NCBI GenBank assembly: GCA_019022495.1
Contig: JAFEKR010000020.1
Location: forward strand, 558,001 to 622,000
DNA from: Epichloe hybrida
Taxonomy: Eukaryota; Ascomycota; Sordariomycetes; Hypocreales; Clavicipitaceae
DNA length: 64,000 bases
Reading direction: 5' to 3'
The notes under the pieces were generated by a model that saw only the letters and a list, made by a program, of their open reading frames with translations, was not told where the DNA came from and did not search any database. The number at the start of each line of letters is the position of its first letter. The stretch's first letter is position 1. The translations under genes were made by a program, and so were the position numbers. Of this stretch, positions 1 to 9,068 are shown piece by piece.

Positions 1-162
1 GACAACTCGCCCACGACGGCCAAGGCCGACGGCGACCAGTCTGCACTTCAGTTTGATCTCGGAACTCGGCCGGACATCAGTATCAAGGATGACAACATTA
101 CCGTGATTGAGAATGATGCCGCTGCCGAGGGTCTCAAGCTTTGCGAGGGGCGACACGTTTAG
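1..162 (+). CDS. C-terminal end of an unidentified protein (5' truncated by the window)
   Basis: Frame 1 is open from the first base to a TAG at 160-162 and encodes about 53 residues ending in CEGRHV. The sequence is acidic (IKDDNITVIENDAAAEG) and its codon use favours C or G at third positions like the neighbouring genes, which supports real coding sequence. No domain can be named from so short a tail. The start and any introns lie outside the window. It is followed by an ordinary non-coding stretch, so this is taken as a true stop rather than a frameshift. Confidence 0.6.
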   Translation, partial: DNSPTTAKADGDQSALQFDLGTRPDISIKDDNITVIENDAAAEGLKLCEGRHV

Positions 163-686
163 AGGGGGGGGTTGGTTGAAATGACTAGTCAGCTGGTTCG
201 ATGCTTTTCAAATCACCTCAAGTTACAGGGTGTTGTCTGAGTTATGTCCAGTCTAGTCTCATGTCAATCCATGTAGCTCAATAAGCAGAACCGACCGAAT
301 GATGAGACTCTGGCCGAGGACAATTAATTTGAATTACGATGAGACAAATGATGAAATCGCGCGGAGCGGGCCGCGACGAATAATTCAAAGTTCTTCTCCA
401 TCTGTTTTGCGGGGGGCTCTTTCACGTGTGACTAGTAACTTACTCCGTACTAACCATGATTCATGAACAATCTTCTCTTGAGCCTCGGGCATTCTTGCGT
501 CCCCGGCCAACATGGCCATGATTAGAATTGGGACTAGTCCGTCCCGTCCCGAGTGAGGTGATGCACTGAGGGAGCAACAAAAGGAGGGGGGTAAGGGGGT
601 AGATAGCTTGAAGCTTCCAATCTTTCTCCAGATCAGAAAACGCATCTCATCTTGTGCAATCCACCAGTCACCAGTCGCCAGTCATC
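163..686. other. intergenic, no gene seen
   Basis: Stop-rich in all frames. It holds the word TACTCCGTAC at 441-450 and G-rich runs near 164-173 and 578-600. No RNA gene or repeat family was recognised. Confidence 0.5.
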
Positions 687-1680
687 ATGTTCAGGCCATC
701 TGACTCGAAGCGGCCCGGCAAAGGCGGCAAAGATGAAAAATGGCAGACATACGACCTGGACTGGCCGCACTCGCAGCGCTGGAACCCCGAATACCACGTG
801 CCGCGCAACTCGCCCGTCAAAGCGGCAGCCTCCTCCGGCTCCGGCTCCCAACGAGCTCAAACGTTGCTCGCAGGAACCGCGGGAAGACACAAGGGCAATG
901 GGGTCGACCGCTGCCCACCAAGGAAGAGCTAAAGAGACGGAAGAAAGAGCGGATGGCCAAGCGATGAGTCAGGCGCGCCAAACTATTCGACAAAGTAGAC
1001 CCGTGGACAATGATAAGGAGCTCGGCATCGATCCCGACCGCGACTCCGGCTCCGGCTCCGACTCCGGTCCCCGCTCCGACTCCGACTCCGACTTCGGCCC
1101 CGGCTCCGGCCCCGGCTCCGAGTTCGACTTCACCAGCGACGATGAGCACGACGAAGAGTACGAGAGAGATCTGCGGGAAGAGTACCAGAATCCGAAACCG
1201 CACTCTCGCGACTGCGACTTTGCCCGCAAATACGCCCTGTCCACGCACGAGCTGCTGGGCCGTCCCCACGGAGCACCACCTCCTGCGAGATGATGATGGC
1301 GCCGTCGCCATCTACTTCATCGTCACGCGCTGGCCCGAGCCCGTGGTCCTGGTCCCTTGCTTCGTCTCCATCCCCGCTGTCTTTCTGTTATGTGCATGTC
1401 CGTCTCGTGGTACTGGGGAGACGAGATAATGTACAAGGCGACTGATGTACTCATGTCGTGGCTGGAGCGCATGAAAATGATGTTCCCCGCGCATTGGATC
1501 CCGGATAATGTGGATGATGATGATTTAGCCAAGGAGGGCGTCAACACGTACGCCCGTCAGGCAATTGTGCTGGCGACTTGGATGGAGTTCGAAGCGACGG
1601 ACACCTGTTGTCGAACTTGCAATATTATTCACTGTCTCAGCTATACCATGTATATTTTCCGCCAAGACGGGAAGTTTTGA
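687..1680 (+). pseudogene. frame-disrupted hypothetical gene (probable decaying gene)
   Basis: Protein-like sequence runs continuously but changes frame several times. It starts at ATG 687 with MFRPSDSKRPGKGGKDEKWQ and WPHSQRWNPEYHVPRN in frame 3. It moves to frame 2 (GRPLPTKEELKRRKKERMAK, then an in-frame TGA at 965-967 followed by VRRAKLFDKVDPW). It then moves to frame 1 with an Asp/Ser-rich linker and YERDLREEYQNPKPHSRDCD..ARKYALSTHELLGRP, back to frame 2 (DDDGAVAIYFIVTRWPEPVV), and ends in frame 1 (GDEIMYKATDVLMSWLERMK to a TGA at 1678-1680). No good GT..AG introns explain the switches, so I read it as a gene broken by indels and one stop, or as a poorly sequenced one. The product is unknown; no family was recognised. 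The (GAC TCC GGC)-type repeats near 1040-1125 could have promoted slippage. Confidence 0.45.
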
Positions 1681-2354
1681 TCTATACATAATGAAAACAT
1701 GTCAAGTCAATATACTCCGTCAACTACTCCTAAACTTGGAAATGGCCCTCAACCTCGGTACATATACCCAAAAGATGAATGGCGCCACCCAATCGGCCCA
1801 TGCTCCAGCCGGTACCAGAACAATCGGATCCGTCTCTGAGACAGCGTGTCAGATGTGCCTGCCATCATGAGAGGCGTCTCCGGGACGCTTTCCTTTTCGT
1901 CGCTCACGGATGTTGACTATTGAGCCTTGACATTGCAGATTGGGGGTGTGGGTGTGCCACTGGGTGAGTCTTCCGCTGGGCACTCGTCTGAGTTAGAGAC
2001 ACAAGGGTGCTTGACGTGTGAAGTTCGCTTGCAGGAGGTGATTATATATCAGTTCCATCGTCGTGCAGCTCCTCGGGCGGTCGGCGGATGTAGCTTCTCT
2101 GCGGGTCGCCTGCCAATCATTGGAGGCAAACTGCTGCGCATGTTCCCGAAAGAAAGCGGAACAAAGCATACAAGTCCATTGCGAACGGGAAATTGAGCTT
2201 CCAACGCACGTTTTCGCGCGCGATGAATGGTGCTCGCACGCCTACGTCGTACCAAGTAGTCTTGGAGTTGAACAAGGGTGTTGGACGAATATCACTTTTC
2301 AAACAGAACCAGCCAGGGGAGGTCGGCCTCTCGAGGCGGAGATGTTCGGTTGCT
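1681..2354. other. intergenic between convergent genes, no gene seen
   Basis: No frame carries convincing coding sequence. Short open stretches here lack family features or splice continuity. It presumably holds the 3' ends of the flanking transcripts. Confidence 0.45.
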
Positions 2355-5168
2355 CTAAATTGCGCCCGCCCACGATTGTGATACAGTGTCGTCCATGTCC
2401 TCATTAGAGACGGTGCCGCCCATTTCCATTATTCCGTACATATCCCAAGATAGGAAGTTTTGCAAGTCGTCAAGATCCAGAGCATCGCACATGGGCAGCG
2501 TGGGCAGCGTGGGAACCACTTTCCGGAGCGGATTTGGCACTGGCCGCTCGTGCTGCAGGCTCGATTTGATTGACACCTCTTGGCTTAGACCCACGAGTTG
2601 GTGAGCCGCCACACTGGTCCCGTCCCATGACGCCGGGCCTCCCGCATGTGGGTTCCGTGTGCTAAAGCTTGAGGCCCCCGAAGCAGCTTCGCCGCCGTCG
2701 GGCCCCCCCAGCTCGCCGGCCGCCACAGGGCGGGCCAATGAAGAAAGAGAGAGTGGAGGGGGGAGAACAAGATGCGGTGATTTCGGGTCTTGGGTCTTGT
2801 TCGTGCCGTTTGACCTGGAGGATAAGAGTTAGGAGTTGCCTCCTTGGCGGCGCCGTTCATTCGTGATTTACTTACATGGCCGTTCTGTGAGCTTCAAGTT
2901 GATCGTCCGACTCTAAACTATTGAGCAGATCATCGTGGGCGACAGTTTGCTGAACCTTGGACAGCCATCGCTCTATTGTTGCAGACTGCAGAGTTTGAAA
3001 AGATCAGTTTTCCGGCCAACCACACGAGCTCTGAGAAATGACATTACCAATGAATGCGCAATGGGGAAAAGAGTGGACATCATGCGAAGGACGCGGCCGT
3101 TGCTCTCCACGGCCTTGACGGCGTCTCTCATCTTGGCTTCTGCATCAGGCCGATTGGGGTCCAGCAAACGTGCCACGTAGTACAACATGACGCGACTGCT
3201 GTCATACACGAAGAAAGGCAGCAGGCTGTCCGATAAGAGACGAGAGCCATGCTCGGCGGCTTCGGCTAGGATATCCGCAATCTGTTGGGCATGATAGTAG
3301 CAGTTGGCCTGCGCAGTTTGGAGGAATTCCCGATGCTCCCGCGGGAACGTGAACGGTTTCGGCAGCTTGAAAAGGTCGGGCATGGTGAGTTTGTAAAGCT
3401 CGAGGTAGTTGTGATGATAGGTACAATGTATGAGAACCAGCGCTCCCAGCTGATTGGAGTCGAGGCGGGCGTAAATGGTCTCGGTGGTGTACTCGACAAA
3501 GTCTGGCAGCTCTCGGCGCCACAAGTTCAGGTCCGCATCCAGGGCAGCGAATAGGGAGTCTGGCTGCCAAGGGGGTGGCCCAGCATGCAAGTGATTGACA
3601 TATCGAACGATGCGCTTCCAGAGAGCAACAACTCGAATATAGTATGCCATGATGCCCATGTTGGCAGCAGGCCGTCGAGGGACAATCGCGGGAGGGAGGA
3701 ACTGCAAGACGTGACCCACGCCAAGCGTTTCGGTGACAGACGGGATTCGCAAGCCAAAATTTCGCTCGTTGGACGGCAGCTGAATCTTGATATCACTTTC
3801 TCGCAGCAGAGTCAACTCATCAATTCCGCTGCCAGCCCAAGCATCCAGAACATAGCAGGCCCACATGAGACGTCGGCGGCTCTCTCTGGATGCTACGGAC
3901 GGCGCAGTGCTGTCCTCGTGCGCGCAGAGAATATCCGAGTTGTACTCGACATTGATCTTGAGAGCATGCGCCATTCGCACAGCCAAGCCACTGATCATCA
4001 AAGCTTGACCATACTCACCGAGTCGGAAATGGAAGTCATGAAGGAGTAGGGCAGTCTGGGAGTAGGTCAGGTCAGCATACCTTCTTTTGGTGGTTGCCCA
4101 GTAATTCATCCATCATACCATTAATCGTTGTACGGAGATTTTGCCGAAGTTTGCCAGCATGAGAGACTCGGCTCTCTTGGCCCACTGATTCCCAGCATTT
4201 TTCAACCAGGATGGGAAAGCGGTAAAGTCTCCCTGACCAGCGGTCAATACAAGGAATCTGGAACGCTGTTAGAAATGGAAAAAGAAGAAGAAGATCAACA
4301 TACTTGGCTCCATGGGCGCAGATGATGTGCAGGAGGGCAAGGGCCGACTCATCGTCAGAGCTGAATCCCTTGTCCAGCTGTCTCATGAACGACGGCTTAT
4401 GCACGAATGCGAAGCAACGAAGAGGATGGAGATTGGAGAAGTACTGCTCGACAACCCGGCGAAGGTTCCTGCTCGTCGGCAGATCCGGGGACAACAGCCT
4501 ACTTGCGGGTCAGACGGGAATTTCCACAAGTGGCATTTTACAGCAGCGCAGCTTTTTTGAACTTGCCATGCCAACGGATGCGAGACCAGTTGTTCACTTG
4601 ACCCATGATGCGGAGCCGAAGTGGCGGTGGATACTGGCTCGGACAAGACGGATGACTTGTCGTTGACCTCGTCCATGAGCTTGGTATCCATGCCAGCCGG
4701 TGCAGTCGCAGTCGGACTGCCGTCGTCCTCCTCATCAACCGACGCGGCCCGCAACTTGTTCATGTTGCGAGTCCATCTCGGCGCCGCACCCCCATCGTAG
4801 ACACACTGGATCAGCTTCGCGGAGCATCTCGAGCACTTGGGGCGATGGCCGCTGCACTTGGTCTTGGACAGCCGGCAGCTCTGGCACGAGCGATATGTGC
4901 GCATCTTCCGCAACGATATGGGCGACGGAGGGGCCCGGCTCCCGCTCTGAGTTGATCCGTCATCGGCGACACACTCGAGCTGTAGCCGCTCGCAGTTGCG
5001 GCAGCCGTGCGGGCGGCCATCGCATTTGACCTGTTTTGTTCGTCCGTCGTACCTGGCAGTCAGTCACCCGATGCGCGATGGAGATGCACGCATGGCTCTC
5101 TCACTTCTGCTGGCTGGCTGGTTGGTTGGTTGGTTTACCTTGCGCGCCCGACACACTCGGCAGCCCAT
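2355..5168 (-). CDS. fungal transcription factor with two tandem Zn2Cys6 clusters
   Basis: Predicted nuclear DNA-binding regulator. My exons are 5139-5168, 4576-5030, 4304-4501, 4119-4257, 3048-4055, 2876-2985 and 2355-2814; they sum to 2400 nt (799 aa). Exon 1 encodes MGCRVCRARK and splices in phase 0 to VKCDGRPHGCRNCERLQLEC. This gives a perfect first cluster (Cys 3, 6, 13, 20, 23, 30; spacing C-x2-C-x6-C-x6-C-x2-C-x6-C). A second perfect cluster follows 28 residues later in the same exon (Cys 59, 62, 69, 76, 79, 86; SCQSCRLSKTKCSGHRPKC). The middle homology region is clear: VVEQYFSNLHPLRCFAFVHK and TALLLHDFHFRLGEYGQALM..GLAVRMAHALKIN. The acidic C-terminus DLDDLQNFLSWDMYGIME could be an activation region. 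The weakest junction is the 4502-4575 intron (donor GTTGGC). The targets are unknown; the amidase gene lies immediately upstream on the same strand. Confidence 0.85.
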
Positions 5169-5612
5169 TCTGTCTTGTCTCCAAAAAAAAAACAACGATG
5201 CAGTTTACGTGCAGTTGCAGCAATGAAGTCCTACGGAGCAGAGCACTGCTTGCTGCGACAGCTGCGACGACAGCTGGAAACAGCTGGAACAGCTAGCCTG
5301 ACATGTTTGCTGGAAAAAGGCAAGTCCTTAAGCGCAGCAAGAGCGACCGGCCGAGTCGGGTTCTCTATGGTTCTCGGCAGGTGATTGGGCGAGATAAGGG
5401 AAAAGCGGCCGAGGAGCCGACGTGCAGCTGCATGGGTGACGCTAGCGATGAGTCCTGGTGGCGTGATCAGGCGTGATCAGGCGTGATCAAGCGCTGGCAA
5501 GACGTCTTCACGGACGCAGCCAATGACAGGGTTTCCATGGAACGAGAGGAAACAAGTAAATACCCTACAGTAGCTGAGTGCAATCCGTAATCACCATCTC
5601 GAATCGAGGACA
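5169..5612. promoter_or_regulatory. promoter region of the zinc-cluster gene, with three direct repeats
   Basis: This 444-bp gap separates the 3' end of the amidase gene from the start of the transcription factor. A 10-bp unit GCGTGATCAG occurs three times head to tail at 5461-5490 (the last copy ends in A). Each copy contains the palindrome TGATCA, about 290 bp upstream of the regulator's ATG. This could be an operator-like array or a simple tandem duplication. Confidence 0.35.
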
Positions 5613-7705
5613 TCAAGGACCGCCCACGTCCATATCCGGCCCCTCGCATGGCCCAAACACGTCGTCCCAGGCCCTCATGAGCGTCAGCAACACGTCCTCC
5701 CCGCCGTGCCTCGCCATGGCAAACATGCCGTACGGCTGCCCATTCCGGGCCATCCGGCCCAGCGGCACGGCAGCAATGGGCCACCCCGCGCACGAGGCGT
5801 ACGAGACGAGCGCCGCGTCCGAGTTGGACAGCACCACGTCCAGCGCCTGCTCGTCCATGATCTTGCCCATCGTCTCCGCCGTCGCGATACGGCCGAGCTT
5901 GGCCGCCACCTCGGCGCACGTCTCGCCCGTCATGGTGGACCGGGTAGCCGCGATGAGTTCGGTCTGCGTGGTGTAGGCTGGGTGGACAATGGACAACAAC
6001 ACGTCACGTCATGTAAGCAGAAGGAAAAAAAAACAGAGACCCAAGACCAGCAGAAGGGGAAAGGGACCCAAGACCAGCGGGAGAGAAAGAAAAGGCGTGC
6101 TCACGTTTCGGCAGCGCGACATCCGCATGTTCTTCGTTCCAATCAACAATGTCTTCGAGGCTGGTGATCCCCCTGACGGGATGGAAGCAAGATATGAAGT
6201 CTCGAATGTTTCGCGGAAACTCGGCATCTGCGCAGCAGGGTCAGGATAGGACTAAAAGGACTCGCCTGATGTGTCCGCCGGAGAGAGAGAGGCACAACCA
6301 CAGCCACAACCAACGTACAGGCCACGGACTGGAGGGTCTCGCCCTCATACTTCAGCACGTCTTCTGGCTCCGGAACATCAAGCGGATGAACAACTTTCCG
6401 CGCGCGACAGCGAAGCGTCTGGACTGCGCTCCCGTACGCGTCTTTCTGCGGCACGGCGTAAGCCAAAAACCTGCCCCATGGCTCTCTTCTTCTTGAGAAT
6501 CTCGTGAGCTCACCAACTCGGGAGTGTCCCATTTCTCCCGCGCAGCTTCCTCGCCAACGCCCCATGTGTTTGCTACCACGCCGACACGCAGTCCCTCTAA
6601 CCCCCGGGCCGCATCGGCAGCCCGATACCCCGACGCCGGGGCGTCGCCGCCGCCGCCACCGCCGCCGCCCATGAGAATGTCGGCGAGGGGCCCCAGATCG
6701 ACGGGATCGCGGGCAAATACGCCCACGTGGTCGAAGCTAGCGCTCAGCTTGCACACCCCGTCCATGGGCACGGAGCCAAAGGACAGTTTCAGGCCGTACA
6801 CCCCGTTGAGGCTCGCCGGATACACGGCCGAGCCTGCCGTTTCGGTACCGACAGCGAGGGGCGCGAAGCCCGCCGACACGGACACGGTTGGGCCGCTGGA
6901 TGATCCGCCGGCCATCTGGGCAACAAAATCAGCAACGAAAAAAAAAAAAAAAAAAAAAAAGAGAACTCGAATGAGTTAGAAACAAAAAAAAAAAAACGTA
7001 CTGGTTGATTCTGCTCGTCAAGACCCTGCTTTCGATACGGGGAGAGTGAGAGGCCGCCGTGCGCGCTCCATCCAACGGGTGTATCGTCGGATCTAGAAAC
7101 AAACGAAATTACAAATCCGGACAAGAAAGAATAAGAGTCTGGCGCCACGTACTTCATCCCAGAAAACTCCTGCGTCATCGTCAATCAATAAACCACCCGG
7201 TTACCAAGGCATGCACTTGACATACCGTCATGTTGCCCTTCCCCAGTATAAGCAGCCCGGCATCCAGCAACTCGAGCAACATCAGCAAGGGTCCATGACA
7301 TGAATCCCACACGCGCGCGTCGGCATCGCCCAACCGCCAACTCACCCGTTGAACGGCCACAGCATTCCCCCTCGACCTCATGGTGGCAAAGACGGCGGCG
7401 CCCGCACTCGTCGTCATCCCCAGCGACTCGTCCGTCAGGAAAGTATCCTTGACGACGACGGGGACGCCGTGCAGCGCGCTTCTCACGCGGCCGTTTGCGC
7501 GCTCGTCGTCCAGGGCCGCTGCTTGCGCGAGCACGCTGTCCCTCGGGGCCACGCAGATGAGGGCCTTCAGACATTTGCCCTCGCGGTTGTGGCTCGCTAT
7601 GTGGTCGAGGAAGGCGGTTGCGATGGCAGCGCTGGTGGTCTGGTTGGAGGACAGTCGGCCTGCGAGCTCGTGGGCCGGGACGAAGAGGGGCGACCAAGGA
7701 GCCAT
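5613..7705 (-). CDS. amidase-signature family amidohydrolase
   Basis: Likely hydrolyses a C-N amide bond (general amidase or GatA-like fold); the substrate is not predictable. There are eight exons: 7346-7705, 7226-7270, 7153-7169, 7002-7092, 6514-6915, 6319-6445, 6105-6227 and 5613-5977 (1530 nt, 509 aa, usual for the family). The Ser-cisSer-Lys triad is visible: Lys in GVPVVVKDTF, the Ser residues of MAGGSSSGPTVSVSAGFAPL, and GTETAGS further on. Other family blocks are DAGLLILGKGNMTEFSGMK, DTPVGWSAHGGLSLSPYRKQ, PASLNGVYGLKLS, EDVLKYEG and a C-terminal CAGWPIAAVPLGRMARNGQP. No signal peptide is seen at the start MAPWSPLFVPAHELAGRLSS, so it is probably cytosolic. Exon 3 is only 17 nt. The intron at 6916-7001 holds two long A tracts on the plus strand. 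All junctions use GT..AG. The gene lies in tandem upstream of the zinc-cluster regulator, but a regulatory link is only a guess. Confidence 0.88.
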
Positions 7706-9068
7706 GATGCTATATCGTTGCGATGGTGATCGATGCCTTGTGCCACAACAGATGATGCCACGGCTTGGATGGAACGGCAGGCTGTGTATCATTTGTTACT
7801 GGCGGGCACGTGACGAGGTGGGAAGAGACAACAGTACACAGTCGCAGTCGGGGGAGGCGTGTGTGTATTGACTTGAATAACGTCTGTTCGAATGATTGGA
7901 CCATGCATAATATAGAGTGGCCGTATTCACAAAAAACACATGTATACTTGCTAAGCTAAGGATAATACCGAGTAGTCCGTACTGAAACCGCCATCTCTGT
8001 CGCTGTCTGCCTCGCGGCGTGCCTCGCGGCGTACGGATTCCTCCGTAGGATCCTAGTATTCATTCTTTGGACAAAAACAAGGGCGAGGGTGACAAGCAAC
8101 CCTCCATTGTCATCTAGCAGCCCCTAACATGGCAATAAAAATGCACGCTTCCCGCATTGACCCAAAAATGTACGGACTACAGCGAGCAGCCTCCGTCTCC
8201 CCATGTTTTCGTCTCCAGTGCATCGACCCATTGGGCAGTTTGCATCTGCCTGCATCTGCCTGCATCTGCCTGCATCCGCCTGCATCCGCGTTCATGCCGG
8301 CGTGCCCGAGTTGCTTTTCAGGTGACACCAGTTGGACGGACGGGTAAGCAATGGCAGCTCGAAAGACTCATGAGAAGGCGGTCCAATGATGAAAATAATG
8401 AAAAAAAAAAAAAAAAAAAAGATTGATCCGTGACGTAAAGGTATCCTGAAATGCCAGACTGCTCGCTCGTTTGCAGAAAACGCCCTACTCCAATCCCAAC
8501 GCGTCACCATGCCGATACAACAAAATTGGAAGATGAAAATGAAGATGGGAAAAGGTGTCTCCAACCAATCAAGCGCCTACGATAAGCAAGCAAAGAAGGT
8601 GGGGTGCTCATCTGACGCCGAGCCGTCTTCGAGGCCAATTTGAGTGAGGCCCGACCTTCTTCCGCCAGAAACGGAGAATTCGGCACCAAATGTGATCAAA
8701 TGTGCGCAAAACAACATGCGCGAGATTCCAGACGCCCGTCATGGACGCCTTGCCAATCACGTCCAAGTGCACAGAATCCCGGATACCGGGTTTCGAGTCG
8801 TACCGAGTACAAGACAATGTTTCAGAGGCAGTGCTGCCGGTGGTAGTTCCGTAGTAGAACTGGAACAATGGAGCAAACAACACGCGGGCGTATCACCCAA
8901 GGAAGCAGGCGGGATTCTGCCCGCCTTCCCGATCGGGCGGGTGTTGACGCTCACTCATGATCGGCCTTTTTTTTTTTTGCCCCAAAGACGCTTCGACCAA
9001 GTTTCCAGAATGCTTCGACAAGTGGGGCTCTGCGCGGGTCGCGTCACGCAGCCATCAACCCATGGCTG
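7706..9068. other. intergenic, no gene seen
   Basis: It contains the promoter of the amidase gene (left edge) and the 3' side of the next minus-strand gene. It holds a 10-bp tandem repeat at 8241-8290 and A/T tracts near 8400-8420 and 8967-8979. Short open frames here have no family features. Confidence 0.45.
8241..8290. repeat. 10-bp tandem repeat, five units
   Basis: Unit TGCATCTGCC repeated three times, then TGCATCCGCC and TGCATCCGCG. It is non-coding minisatellite-like sequence. Confidence 0.85.

Noticed and set aside
817..1311. Minus-strand frame with Gly/Ala/Val repeats
   Set aside because: A shadow of the Asp/Ser/Gly codon repeat on the plus strand, with no start or family support.
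4383..4575. Continuation of the zinc-cluster exon past 4576 (WQVQKSCAAVKCHLWKF)
   Set aside because: It leads to a frame lacking the conserved middle region. A 74-nt intron with GTTGGC donor and CAAG acceptor joins the correct frames.
2355..7705. Secondary-metabolite or catabolic gene cluster formed by the regulator and amidase
   Set aside because: Only two genes are adjacent, with no transporter, synthase or oxidoreductase beside them. Co-location alone is not enough.
8241..8290. CRISPR-like array
   Set aside because: The units are contiguous 10-mers with no spacers and the organism is a fungus; it is a simple tandem repeat.
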